Source of the DNA: an uncultured Alphaproteobacteria bacterium
GTDB lineage: Bacteria > Pseudomonadota > Alphaproteobacteria > Caulobacterales > Parvularculaceae
Assembly: GCA_902826095.1 (NCBI GenBank)
Contig: CADEDN010000005.1
Location: 1-64,000 of the forward strand
Direction of reading: 5' to 3'
Length of the DNA stretch: 64,000 nucleotides
Positions within the stretch are counted from its first letter, which is position 1, and each line of letters opens with the position of its first letter. A program made the translations under genes and the position numbers. Below the pieces are notes generated by a model that ran no database searches, had not been told where the DNA came from, and saw nothing but the letters and a program-made list of their open reading frames with translations. Shown one piece after another: positions 35,676 to 44,740 of this stretch.

Positions 35676-37550
35676 TCATCCCGCGGCGCGGTCGTTCTTT
35701 TTCAGGAAGGCGAGGACGATCGCCATCGCCGCCGGCGTCACCCCTTCGACGCGGCCGGCCTGGCCGAGGGTCGCGGGCCTTGTCGCCGCAAGCTTCGAGC
35801 GGACCTCGTTGCTGAGGCCCCTGATCTCCGCATAGGGGAGATCAGCAGGAAGTCGCAGGGATTCATCGCGCTTGAAGGCGACAATATCCGCTTCCTGCCG
35901 GTCGAGATAACCGGAATAGAGCGCTTCGATCGCAAGCTGCTCGGCGACATCCGCCCGCAAATCGCGGAACTGCGGCCAAAGGCGCGCGACGTCCGCAAGT
36001 GTGACGCCCGGCAGCACGAGGAGTTCGAGAATATTGCGGCGCCGTCCGTCCTGATTGATCGAAATCCCCGCCTTCGCCGCTTCGTTCGGCGTCAAATCAT
36101 GCGCGCGGGCAAAGTCGCGCGCCTCATCCATGAGCCGGTGTTTCACGTGGAACGCCTTCGCCCGCTCGGCGCCGACAAGGCCGAGCTTTTCGCCGCGCCC
36201 GGTAAGGCGCAAATCCGCATTGTCCGCCCGCAAGGTCAGGCGGTACTCCGCGCGGCTCGTAAACATGCGATAAGGCTCAGTGACGCCGCGCGTCACCAGG
36301 TCGTCGACAAGAACGCCGATATAGGCTTCGGCGCGATCGATCAGGATCGGGCCCGACCCCGCCGCCTTCGCCGCCGCATTGGCGCCGGCGACAAGGCCTT
36401 GCGCCCCCGCCTCCTCATAGCCGGTCGTGCCGTTGATCTGGCCGGCGAGAAAAAGCCCGCCGAGGCGCTTGGTCTCAAGCGTCGGGTAAAGTTCCCTTGG
36501 ATCGACATAGTCATACTCGATCGCATAAGCGTGACGGATCACCCGCGCCTTTTCGAGGCCGGGGATCGTCGCGAGGAATTCGTCCTGCACGTCTTCCGGC
36601 AGAGAGGTCGAAATGCCGTTCGGGTAGACCGTGTCATCATCGAGCCCTTCGGGTTCGAGGAAAATCTGGTGGCTCTGCTTTTCAGCAAAGCGCACGATCT
36701 TGTCTTCGATCGAGGGGCAGTAGCGCGGCCCCCTGCCCGCAATGCTCCCGGAATAAACCGCGGATTTTTTGAGGTTACGCTCGATCACCGCGTGCGTCGC
36801 CCGGGTCGTATGGGTGATGCCGCATTCGATTTGCGGGACGCTGATGCGGTCGGTGAGGAACGAGAACGGGACCGGCTCGGCGTCGGCGGGCTGCATTTGG
36901 AGGCCCCGCCAGTCGATGGTGCGTCCATCAAGGCGCGCCGGCGTCCCCGTCTTCAATCGCCCCATCTGGAAACCAAGCCCGTAGAGACGGTTGGAAATTC
37001 CGATCGCCGGCGGCTCGACGCCGTCGGATTTGGCGCGGCCCGCCGGGATGCGCCTGTCGCCTATGTGGATGACCCCCTTGAGAAAGGTGCCCGTCGTCAG
37101 AACGACCGCGCCGGCGAAATATTCATTGCCGGCGCCATCGCGGACGCCCTCGACAATTGTTCCATGTGGAACAATCAGGTCCTCGACCGCCATTTCAAGC
37201 ACCTCAAGCCCTGGCGTCGCGGCGATCGCCTCCTGCATGTGCTGGCGGTAGAGCTTGCGGTCTGCCTGGGCGCGCGGGCCGCGGACGGCCGGCCCCTTGG
37301 AGCGGTTGAGCATCCTGAACTGGATGCCGGCCCGATCAATGACCCTGCCCATCAACCCGTCAAGCGCGTCAATCTCCCGGACAAGGTGCCCCTTGCCGAG
37401 GCCGCCGATCGCCGGATTGCAGGACATCTCGCCGATGGTCGACGCCTTGTGGGTCGCCAGAAGCGTTCGCGCGCCCATGCGCGCGGCCGCAGCCGCCGCC
37501 TCACAGCCGGCGTGTCCGCCGCCGATGACAATGACATCGAAGGATTTCAT
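35676..37550 (-). CDS. mnmG: tRNA modification enzyme MnmG
   Basis: 624 residues, the normal length. The FAD-binding start is [39 protein letters not shown] and [13 protein letters not shown] are further family signatures. With MnmE it adds carboxymethylaminomethyl to U34 of certain tRNAs. Two parS sites lie within it (36139 and 37158), and gene order mnmE-mnmG-rsmG-parA-parB is conserved. Confidence 0.97.
   Translation of the reverse strand: MKSFDVIVIGGGHAGCEAAAAAARMGARTLLATHKASTIGEMSCNPAIGGLGKGHLVREIDALDGLMGRVIDRAGIQFRMLNRSKGPAVRGPRAQADRKLYRQHMQEAIAATPGLEVLEMAVEDLIVPHGTIVEGVRDGAGNEYFAGAVVLTTGTFLKGVIHIGDRRIPAGRAKSDGVEPPAIGISNRLYGLGFQMGRLKTGTPARLDGRTIDWRGLQMQPADAEPVPFSFLTDRISVPQIECGITHTTRATHAVIERNLKKSAVYSGSIAGRGPRYCPSIEDKIVRFAEKQSHQIFLEPEGLDDDTVYPNGISTSLPEDVQDEFLATIPGLEKARVIRHAYAIEYDYVDPRELYPTLETKRLGGLFLAGQINGTTGYEEAGAQGLVAGANAAAKAAGSGPILIDRAEAYIGVLVDDLVTRGVTEPYRMFTSRAEYRLTLRADNADLRLTGRGEKLGLVGAERAKAFHVKHRLMDEARDFARAHDLTPNEAAKAGISINQDGRRRNILELLVLPGVTLADVARLWPQFRDLRADVAEQLAIEALYSGYLDRQEADIVAFKRDESLRLPADLPYAEIRGLSNEVRSKLAATRPATLGQAGRVEGVTPAAMAIVLAFLKKNDRAAG
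36139..36154. promoter_or_regulatory. parS site 2 (in mnmG)
   Basis: TGTTTCACGTGGAACG: one mismatch in the inner palindrome plus a non-palindromic outermost pair relative to TGTTYCACGTGRAACA. Confidence 0.85.
37158..37173. promoter_or_regulatory. parS site 3 (in mnmG)
   Basis: TGTTCCATGTGGAACA, with the palindrome extending outward to ATTGTTCC/GGAACAAT. The central CACGTG is CATGTG. Confidence 0.8.
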
Positions 37551-37651
37551 CGGCGCTCCTATACGCCAGCTTCAAGGCAAGTGAACCCATCAAAGCTTGA
37601 TCCTGGCGACCGAGACGATTGCAAAGGCTCGCCGCCGGCGCGGCGCGCCGG

Positions 37652-39088
37652 CTATTTCCCGATGCAAAAACTCGAAAAGATGGCGCCGAGCACCTCCTCC
37701 ACCCCGACAGCCCCGGTGATGGCGCCGAGCGAGCGCGCGGCAAGCCGAACATCCTCCGCCGCGAGTTCCGGCGCGCCAAGACGGTCCAGCGCGCGGGAGA
37801 GATGGCGTATGGCCGCTTCGACCGCTTCGACATGCCGGACGCGGGAAAGCCCGGCGCCCTCGGCGCGACCGCAACGGCGGGCCGCCTCGCTCGTCAGCGC
37901 CGTGACCAGCGGCGCGAACCCGTCGCCGGTTTTCGCCGAAACGGCGAACGCCGTCATACCAGCAGGCGCAACAGGGGTGAAAACGACGCCGGCGACATCA
38001 GTCTTGTTGAAAATGACGACATCGCCTTCGCGCATCAGGCCATACGCGGCGTCGTCTTCAACTTTTGGTTGTAAAAAGGACGCCATTGTTCCCTGTGAAA
38101 CGTTTCGCGCCGGTAGTGTTTCACGTGAAACATCGATCATCAGTAAACGGATGTCGGCGTCCTCGGCATTACTCCGTGCACGGCGCATCCCTTCCGCTTC
38201 AATAAAATCCGATGTTTCCGCGCGCAGTCCGGCCGTATCGAAAAGGGAAACGAGAATCCCGCCGAGATCGAGCCGCGCCTCGATGACGTCGCGCGTCGTT
38301 CCCGGCGTCTCCGAGACGATCGCGCGCTCCGATCCCGCCAGACGATTGAGGAGAGATGATTTCCCCGCATTCGGCGCGCCGATGATCGCGACCTTGACGC
38401 CCTCACGGATCGCTCGCGCCGCCGAGGCGGTTTTCAAGAACCCCTCAAGCTCGCCGATCAACGCCTCGATCACGGGGCCCGCCCGCGCCGCGATCGCGGC
38501 CGGAATATCTTCCTCGTCGGGGAAGTCGATCGCCGCCTCAAGCGGCGCCATGACCGCCAGAAGGCGGGCTCGCCACCCTTCCGCCGCCGTCGAAAGCCTG
38601 CCGCCGAGCTGGCCCAAAGCCTGCTTTCTTTGTAGGCTCGTTTCGGCGTCAAGAAGATCAGCAAGCCCTTCGACTTCGGCAAGATCGAGCTTGCCGTTCA
38701 AGAGCGCCCGTTTGGTGAACTCGCCCCGCTCGGCAAGCCGGCACCCAAGCGCCAGGACCGCGTCAATCAGCGCCGCCTCGACGGCGGCGGACCCGTGCAC
38801 ATCGAACTCGGCGACATCCTCGCCCGTAAAACTGCGCGGCGCCTTGAATAGTATGACCAGGCCCTTGTCGATCAATTCGCCCGAGGCGTCCCGGATCGAG
38901 CGAAGCGCGGCCCGCCCTGGCGCCGGAAGCTTCCCAACCAGCGCTTTGGCGGCCTCGAACGCGCGCGGTCCCGATAGGCGGAAAACCGCCACCCCGGCGC
39001 GGCCGGCGCCGGATGCCCTGGCGAAAATCGTATCGTCTGCGAGCGATCCGATTGCGCCGCCGCGGCCGGATCGCGGATTAGGGCTCAC
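37652..39088 (-). CDS. mnmE: tRNA modification GTPase MnmE
   Basis: 478 residues from a GTG start. An N-terminal formyl-THF-binding domain (DTIFARASGAGRAGVAVFRL) is followed by a helical region and an inserted G domain with G1 GAPNAGKSSLLN, G3 DTAG and G4 NKTD, ending in the obligatory FCIGK. It works with MnmG. A parS site and a degenerate one lie in the G-domain coding region. Confidence 0.97.
   Translation of the reverse strand: MSPNPRSGRGGAIGSLADDTIFARASGAGRAGVAVFRLSGPRAFEAAKALVGKLPAPGRAALRSIRDASGELIDKGLVILFKAPRSFTGEDVAEFDVHGSAAVEAALIDAVLALGCRLAERGEFTKRALLNGKLDLAEVEGLADLLDAETSLQRKQALGQLGGRLSTAAEGWRARLLAVMAPLEAAIDFPDEEDIPAAIAARAGPVIEALIGELEGFLKTASAARAIREGVKVAIIGAPNAGKSSLLNRLAGSERAIVSETPGTTRDVIEARLDLGGILVSLFDTAGLRAETSDFIEAEGMRRARSNAEDADIRLLMIDVSRETLPARNVSQGTMASFLQPKVEDDAAYGLMREGDVVIFNKTDVAGVVFTPVAPAGMTAFAVSAKTGDGFAPLVTALTSEAARRCGRAEGAGLSRVRHVEAVEAAIRHLSRALDRLGAPELAAEDVRLAARSLGAITGAVGVEEVLGAIFSSFCIGK
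38087..38102. promoter_or_regulatory. Degenerate parS-like half site (in mnmE)
   Basis: TGTTCCCTGTGAAACG has one good parS half (GTGAAACG) and one poor half. It lies 30 bp from site 4, one of the reasons to list it. Confidence 0.4.
38117..38132. promoter_or_regulatory. parS site 4 (in mnmE)
   Basis: TGTTTCACGTGAAACA, a perfect match to the parS consensus. Confidence 0.95.
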
Positions 39089-39100
39089 AATCGCCGGCCG

Positions 39101-39373
39101 TCACTTCTTTTTCGGCGCCGCGCCGGACGCAAGGCCGGCCCCGGACCCCGCCATCGCCGCGTTCAGCATGCCGGAGAACGCATCCATGCCCTTGCCGCTC
39201 ATCTCCATCCAGCGCGCGACGAACCGCTCCGGATCGGCCAGCGTGTCCATCTGGTCTTTCGCCCGCTTCGACATTTCCGTGACGATCATCGCATTCAGCG
39301 GCGCAACATCCGGCATTCCGAAAAAAGCGCGCGCCTCTTCCGGCGTGCAGTCGATATTGATGGTAAAGCGCAT
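39101..39373 (-). CDS. Small conserved protein (DUF6489-like)
   Basis: 90 residues from ATG 39373, preceded by AAAGGAG. The start MRFTINIDCTPEEARAFFGM and the phrase PERFVARWMEMSGKGMDAFS resemble the DUF6489 family of Alphaproteobacteria, with a Gly/Ala and Lys-rich tail. It lies 12 bp upstream of mnmE on the same strand and is probably co-transcribed. Role unknown. Confidence 0.8.
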   Translation of the reverse strand: MRFTINIDCTPEEARAFFGMPDVAPLNAMIVTEMSKRAKDQMDTLADPERFVARWMEMSGKGMDAFSGMLNAAMAGSGAGLASGAAPKKK

Positions 39374-39451
39374 CCGCAAAACTCCTTTGGCGAAGACCAT
39401 AGTCAATGCGAAGGAAAATCGACAGGCTCTAAACCCGAAAGGAACAAGCCC

Positions 39452-39829
39452 TTGGCTCGTAAAGCGATCCTGATCAACAGCGCCGCCCTGAAGGACCTCC
39501 CGTTTTCGCCGGCCGTCCGCGCTGGGAAACTCCTTTTCGTCAGCGGTCAGGTCGGGCTCGACCCGACGACCGCATCGCTCGTCAAGGGCGGCGCGGCGGC
39601 CGAAACCGAGCAGATATTCAAGAATATCGCGCTCGTCCTCGCGGCTTCAGGCAAGGAATTGTCGAACGTCGTGAAGGCGAACGTCTATCTCACCGACATG
39701 GCCGATTACGGCGCGATGAACGTCGCCTATGCGAAAGCCTTTGAAGCGCCCTACCCGGCGCGGACCTGCATCGGCGTCGCCGCCCTCCCCCTCGGCGCGA
39801 AGGTCGAGATCGAGGTCGTCGCGCGATGA
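39452..39829 (+). CDS. RidA-family deaminase
   Basis: 125 residues from a TTG start with AAGGA upstream. Family features are AGKLLFVSGQVGLDP, the catalytic Arg in PARTCIGVAALPLGA and VEIEVVA at the end. RidA hydrolyses reactive enamine/imine products of PLP enzymes. Its stop overlaps the next ATG (ATGA). Confidence 0.93.
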   Translation: MARKAILINSAALKDLPFSPAVRAGKLLFVSGQVGLDPTTASLVKGGAAAETEQIFKNIALVLAASGKELSNVVKANVYLTDMADYGAMNVAYAKAFEAPYPARTCIGVAALPLGAKVEIEVVAR

Positions 39830-40791
39830 AAAGCGTCGTTTTGACGGCGATCGGCGGGCCGGAGAACTTACAGCTCACGGAAAGAGAGCGCGCGCCGCTC
39901 GCGCCCGGTTTCGTCCGCGTGCGGAATAAGGCGGTCGGCGTCAATTTCATCGACATCTATCAGCGAAAGGGCCTCTATCCGATGTCGACGCCGTGCGTCC
40001 TCGGTCAGGAGGGCGCGGGCGTCGTCGTGGAATCGGGCGCCGGCGCGTCGTTCAGACCGGGCGATCGCGTCGCCTATCTCTCCGGCGGAGAAGCCTACGC
40101 TGAGGAAATCCTCGTCGACGCCGCGCGCGCCGCCCTGATCCCGGCCGGCGTCGCCGACGATCTGGCCGCCGCCGCGTTCCTCAAGGGCCTCACCGCCGAA
40201 ATGCTGTTAAAGCAGGTTTTCCCGCTAAAACCTGGGCAGTCGGCGCTGATTTCCGCCGCCGCCGGCGGCGTCGGCTCGCTGTTGACGCAGTGGGCCGCGA
40301 ATATCGGCGCGAGGGTCATTGCGATTGTCGGCGAGGCTTCGAAAGTCGCCGCCGCCAAAGCCAACGGCGCCCATGACGTCATCGACCGCAGCGCGACGCC
40401 CGAAACCGCGAGCGTCGTGCGCGCGCTGACCGACGGGCGCGGCGTCGATGTCGTATATGATTCGGTCGGCGCGGCGACGTTCAACGCCTCGCTCGACAGC
40501 CTCGCGCTGCGCGGCGCGATGGTCACCTACGGCAACGCATCGGGGCCGGTTCCGCCGATCGCGCCGCTCGAATTGACGCGGCGCGGGTCGCTGACGCTCG
40601 CGCGCCCGTCATTATTTCACTATGCGACGCCGGATCGCCTGCCATCCATGGCCAAGGAAGTCTTCGACCTCATCGGCGCCGGAATTTTGCGGCCGACGAT
40701 CGCGCAGGCTTTTCCGCTCGAGCGCGCGGCCGATGCGCACCGCCTTCTCGAAGCCGGCAGGACTGTCGGCGCGATCATCCTCAAGCCATGA
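39826..40791 (+). CDS. NADPH:quinone oxidoreductase (zeta-crystallin type)
   Basis: 321 residues of the medium-chain dehydrogenase/reductase superfamily without zinc ligands. The quinone oxidoreductase signatures are VNFIDIYQRKGLYP and the nucleotide-binding SAAAGGVGSLLTQWA, with GRGVDVVYDSVG later. It is coupled to ridA by a 4-bp overlap. Confidence 0.92.
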   Translation: MKSVVLTAIGGPENLQLTERERAPLAPGFVRVRNKAVGVNFIDIYQRKGLYPMSTPCVLGQEGAGVVVESGAGASFRPGDRVAYLSGGEAYAEEILVDAARAALIPAGVADDLAAAAFLKGLTAEMLLKQVFPLKPGQSALISAAAGGVGSLLTQWAANIGARVIAIVGEASKVAAAKANGAHDVIDRSATPETASVVRALTDGRGVDVVYDSVGAATFNASLDSLALRGAMVTYGNASGPVPPIAPLELTRRGSLTLARPSLFHYATPDRLPSMAKEVFDLIGAGILRPTIAQAFPLERAADAHRLLEAGRTVGAIILKP

Positions 40792-40859
40792 CCCTGTCGC
40801 GTAGCCGCAAGCGCTCAGATCCGGTACAACCGCGTCCTTTCGCGGTCGGGGCTTCAGCC

Positions 40860-41819
40860 ATGCGGTTTTTGTCGATCTTCGGCGCCCTCGCCCTTTGCGC
40901 CTGCACCGGCGATTCCCCGTCGCCGGCGGCCGGCGCCGTCGTTTCGGGGGACGCGCCTTCCGGCTGGGCGATCGCCGCGGCGGGCGATCTCAATCAGTTC
41001 TTCGACTGCCTCGAAGAAGAAAACGTCGCGCTCGTCGCCGCCCATCGCGGCGGACCGCGCCTTGGTTTTCCGGAAAACGCCATCGAGACATTTGAAAAAA
41101 CGCTTTCGGACGCCCCGGCGCTTCTCGAGATCGACGTCGCGACCTCCTCCGACGGCGTCCTCTTTCTCATGCATGACGACACGCTCGACAGAACGACGAC
41201 GGGGTCGGGCCCGACGGACGCGCTTACTTTCGCCGAAATCTCAAAACTCCGGCTGAAAGACCAAAGCGGCCGCGAGACTGATTTCGCCGTCCCGACATTC
41301 GCGCAGGCGCTCGAATGGGCGAAGGACCGAACGATTCTCGAGATCGATTTCAAGCGAACGACACGCTACGAAGACGTGATCGGCGAAGTGAACCGTCAGA
41401 ACGCGGAGGATCGCGTCATTCTCATCGCCTACACGCTGGCGCAAGCGCAGCGTCTCCATCGGCTGGCGCCGGAGACGATGATCTCGCTGTCGGTGTCGAC
41501 GCAGTCCGATCTCAACCGCACCGTCGCCGCCGGGGTGCCGACAGACCGCCTTCTCGGGTTCACCGGCATCGACGATCCAAAGCCGCGGCTTTTCTCGATC
41601 CTCAACAATCAGGATGTCGAGGTCATATTCGGAACGCTTGGCGGCCGGGACTCGATCGACGACCAGATCGAAGCCGCCGGCGACGACTCCCGATACGCGC
41701 AATTCGCCGGCATGGGCGTCGACATCATCGCGACCGACCGACCGTTCGCTGCGCAGGCCGCCCTCGACAAGGCCGGCCGCGCCGCAACGCCGGGCCTTTG
41801 CGGCGTCAACAAGCTTTAG
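40860..41819 (+). CDS. Lipoprotein glycerophosphodiester phosphodiesterase
   Basis: 319 residues from ATG 40860. Lipobox ALCACTGD. The GDPD TIM-barrel carries the catalytic pair in AAHRGGPRLGFPENAIETF (His, Arg) and HDDTLDRTTTG (His), with EIDVATSSDG giving metal ligands. Probably a periplasmic enzyme that cleaves glycerophosphodiesters. A longer frame starting at 40788 overlaps the oxidoreductase stop but would bury the signal peptide. Confidence 0.9.
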   Translation: MRFLSIFGALALCACTGDSPSPAAGAVVSGDAPSGWAIAAAGDLNQFFDCLEEENVALVAAHRGGPRLGFPENAIETFEKTLSDAPALLEIDVATSSDGVLFLMHDDTLDRTTTGSGPTDALTFAEISKLRLKDQSGRETDFAVPTFAQALEWAKDRTILEIDFKRTTRYEDVIGEVNRQNAEDRVILIAYTLAQAQRLHRLAPETMISLSVSTQSDLNRTVAAGVPTDRLLGFTGIDDPKPRLFSILNNQDVEVIFGTLGGRDSIDDQIEAAGDDSRYAQFAGMGVDIIATDRPFAAQAALDKAGRAATPGLCGVNKL

Positions 41820-41832
41820 AAGGACCCTCTTC

Positions 41833-42555
41833 ATGCAAAAGATCCTCCTTCTCGCCGGCGCTATCGCCCTCGCCGCCGCTTGCGCGCGAGAAGAACCCGC
41901 AAAAGAGCGCGCTGCGACGGAAGCGGCGCTCGGCGCGAGCGACCCCGCGGCCGCGTCCAAGCCCGCGCCGATCGAACCCGCGCTGACGCAAGCGCCCGCG
42001 GGCGCCTATACGCTCGACAAGAGCCATGCGAGCCTCGTCTTCAAGGTCAACCACATCGGCTATTCGAATTACACTGGCGCTTTCGACGCTTTCGACGCGT
42101 CGTTGAACTTTGACCCGCAGGCGCCGGAAAAAATGTCGGTCGAGGCGACGATCGATGTCGGCTCGCTCGACATTCCCGCCCCGCCCGCCGGCTTCCTCGA
42201 CGAATTGAAGAGCGCGCCATGGCTCAACGCCGTCGAATTCCCGACGATGTCGTTCCGATCGGCCAGCGTCTATTTGACGGGCCCGAACACCGCCCGCGTC
42301 GACGGCGAGCTGTCGTTCCGCGGCGTCGCGGCGCCGGTCGCCTTCGACGCGACGTTCAATGGCGGCTATGCCGGGTTTCCGCCCTATGACCCGAACGCCC
42401 GCATCGGCTTTTCGGCGAAAGGAACGTTGAAGCGCTCAATATTCGGCGTCATCATCGGCATTCCGACGCCCGAATCGCCGGTCGGCGTCGGCGATGATGT
42501 TTCGTTTGAAATCGATGCAGAATTCACCGGCCCGCCGACGCCGGTGGCGCAATGA
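41833..42555 (+). CDS. YceI-family periplasmic lipoprotein
   Basis: 240 residues, AAGGA eight bases before ATG 41833. The lipobox ALAAACAREE is followed by a Pro/Ala linker and the YceI lipocalin-like barrel (AYTLDKSHASLVFKVNHIGY, FPTMSFRSASVYL, SFRGVAAPVAFDATFNG). YceI proteins bind polyisoprenoids or related lipids. Its stop overlaps an ATG that leads into the family A repeat and ggt. Confidence 0.92.
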   Translation: MQKILLLAGAIALAAACAREEPAKERAATEAALGASDPAAASKPAPIEPALTQAPAGAYTLDKSHASLVFKVNHIGYSNYTGAFDAFDASLNFDPQAPEKMSVEATIDVGSLDIPAPPAGFLDELKSAPWLNAVEFPTMSFRSASVYLTGPNTARVDGELSFRGVAAPVAFDATFNGGYAGFPPYDPNARIGFSAKGTLKRSIFGVIIGIPTPESPVGVGDDVSFEIDAEFTGPPTPVAQ

Positions 42556-42571
42556 TGATCCCCCACCAAGT

Positions 42572-42739
42572 GTCATCCCGCGCGCGCTGCAACACGAAGT
42601 GTTGCGGCGCAGACGCGGGAACCCATGCGACCGCGAACGCTCTCGCCGCCAGAGCCCAGTACGGCGAGGGCGTCCTGTCGCCTCCCGAGATCCCGCGTCT
42701 GCATCGCAGCGTTTCACGCTGCAATGCGCGCGGGATGAC
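42572..42739. repeat. Family A repeat at the 5' end of ggt
   Basis: 168 bp, GTCATCCCG to CGGGATGAC, with CAACACGAAGTGTTG and other sub-hairpins. The ATG in its terminal CGGGATGAC is in frame with the ggt signal peptide. Confidence 0.9.
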
Positions 42740-44489
42740 AGTCCTCGGCGCCCTGATCGCCTCCCTCGCCATGGCGACCGCCGCCGCCGCTGAAGATTTG
42801 GGGCCCGGGGCACGGCCGATCGGCGCCGACTGGTCGCGGAGCCCGGTGATCGCGGAGCACGGCATGGCGGCGACGGCGCATCCCCTCGCCTCGCAAGTCG
42901 CGATCGACATCCTGAAGAAAGGCGGCACGGCCGTCGACGCCGCGATCGCGGTCAACGCCGCGCTTGGTCTCATGGAGCCGACCGGCTGCGGTATTGGCGG
43001 CGATCTCTTCGCCATCGTTTGGGACCCGAAGACTGAAAAGCTCTACGGCCTCAACGGGTCGGGGCGCGCGCCGATAGGGCGGAGTCTTGAGGAGACGATC
43101 GCCAAATCAGCCGCGATCGTCGGCGAAGGAAAAGGCATTCCGCCCTTGGGCCACCTCCCCGTCACCGTGCCCGGAACCGTCGACGCCTGGTTCGAACTTC
43201 ATCGGAAATTCGGCAAGCTCCCGATGCGGACGATTTTGGCGCCGGCGATCTCCTACGCGAAGGACGGCTTTCCGGTCTCGCCCGTCATCGCCATGTATCT
43301 CGACCGCAATTTCAAGGGCTTTGAATCGCGCCTTTCGATGATCGATGAATTCGACAATGCGCGGGCGACGTATTTCGCGAACGGCGCGCCCAAAGCCGGA
43401 TCGATTTTCAAAAACCCCGACCTCGCGCGAACCTATGAAAAGATCGCGAAGGGCGGCCCCGACGCCTTCTACCGGGGCGACATCGCGAAAACGATTGACG
43501 CCTATATGAAGCGCATCGGCGGCGATCTGCGTTATGAAGATCTCGCCGCGCATCAGTCGGAATGGGTCGATCCGGGCTGCGTCAATTATCGCGGCTATGA
43601 CCTTTGCGAGCTGCCGCCGAACGGACAGGGTTTTGCGGCGCTGCAGATGCTGAACATCCTGAAAAACGCCGATCTCAAGCAATATTCGCGCGGCTCGGCG
43701 GAAGTCTTTCATCTGATGGTCGAGGCAAAACGCCTCGCCTTCGAGGATGTCGCGAAATATTACGCCGACCCCGATTATTCGAACGTGCCGGTCGAGTGGC
43801 TCTTGTCGGATGAATATGGCCGCGAGCGCTACGCGCTGATCGACATGAAAAAGGCGATGCCGGCGCCCAAGGCCGGCGTCGCGCCGAAACTCGAAGGACC
43901 AGGCGACACCACCTATTTCACCGTCGCCGACGAGAGCGGCATGATGGTCAGCCTCATCCAGTCGAATTATCGCGGCATGGGCTCGGGCCTCGTCCCCGAC
44001 GGATTGGGTTTCATGTTGCAGGACCGGGGCGAGCTCTTTCATCTCAACAAGGATCACCCGAACGCCTATCATCCGGGGAAGCGCCCGTTCCAGACGATCA
44101 TCCCCGCCTTCGTCATGAAGGACGGCGCGCCATTCATGTCCTTCGGCCTCATGGGCGGCGCGATGCAGCCGCAAGGTCATGTGCAGGTTCTCGTCAATTT
44201 GATCGACTACGGCATGAATTTGCAGGAAGCGGGCGACGCCGCGCGCTTCCACCATGACGGCGGATCGCAATCGACGGGGATCGATCAGGACCCCGTCGGC
44301 AAGCTCGAACTCGAGCCCGGCGTGCCCGAAGCGACGCGCGAGAAGCTGAAGAAAATGGGCCACAACGTCGTCGTCGAGGAAAGCGGCATCCCCTTCGGCG
44401 GCTATCAGGCCATCCTGCGCGACCATGCAAACGGCGTTTACGTCGGCGCGACGGAGATGCGGAAGGACGGGACGGTGGCGGGATACTAA
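42735..44489 (+). CDS. ggt: Gamma-glutamyltransferase
   Basis: 584 residues from ATG 42735, with signal peptide MTVLGALIASLAMATAAAA. The precursor is auto-cleaved before Thr392 in GPGDTTYFTVAD, and other family landmarks (GGTAVDAAIAVNAALGLMEP, GCGIGGDL, SNYRGMGSG) are intact. It transfers or hydrolyses the gamma-glutamyl group of glutathione in the periplasm. The start codon lies in the end of a family A repeat, and no Shine-Dalgarno precedes it. The alternative start at 42552 is coupled to yceI but would add about 61 repeat-encoded residues before the signal peptide. Confidence 0.9.
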   Translation: MTVLGALIASLAMATAAAAEDLGPGARPIGADWSRSPVIAEHGMAATAHPLASQVAIDILKKGGTAVDAAIAVNAALGLMEPTGCGIGGDLFAIVWDPKTEKLYGLNGSGRAPIGRSLEETIAKSAAIVGEGKGIPPLGHLPVTVPGTVDAWFELHRKFGKLPMRTILAPAISYAKDGFPVSPVIAMYLDRNFKGFESRLSMIDEFDNARATYFANGAPKAGSIFKNPDLARTYEKIAKGGPDAFYRGDIAKTIDAYMKRIGGDLRYEDLAAHQSEWVDPGCVNYRGYDLCELPPNGQGFAALQMLNILKNADLKQYSRGSAEVFHLMVEAKRLAFEDVAKYYADPDYSNVPVEWLLSDEYGRERYALIDMKKAMPAPKAGVAPKLEGPGDTTYFTVADESGMMVSLIQSNYRGMGSGLVPDGLGFMLQDRGELFHLNKDHPNAYHPGKRPFQTIIPAFVMKDGAPFMSFGLMGGAMQPQGHVQVLVNLIDYGMNLQEAGDAARFHHDGGSQSTGIDQDPVGKLELEPGVPEATREKLKKMGHNVVVEESGIPFGGYQAILRDHANGVYVGATEMRKDGTVAGY

Positions 44490-44557
44490 TACAAAATCGC
44501 ATTGAAAAAGACTCATGACGTTCCTGTTTCCGGGACCTCTTCAAAGGAGAAAACCGT

Positions 44558-44740
44558 GTCATCCCGGGCGCGCTGCGGCATGACAATGCCGCTGCGCAGA
44601 CCCGGGATCCCGCGCAGTTTCGGGCCCTCGGCTGCACGGGGTCCCGGGTCTGCGCCGCAACACTACGTGTTGCAGCGCGCCCGGGATGACACTTTCATCA
44701 GCAGAAGGGGTCCTCGCCGAATGAGTTGGACTCAGTGCGA
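44558..44740 (+). repeat. Family A repeat with tail, between ggt and amidohydrolase
   Basis: The closest relative of 46-228, with the same tail. The tail runs into the convergent gene and supplies its last codons and stop. Confidence 0.9.

Noticed and set aside
35322-39473. Plus-strand open frame of 1383 codons
   Set aside because: Antisense to mnmG and mnmE and without any motif of its own.
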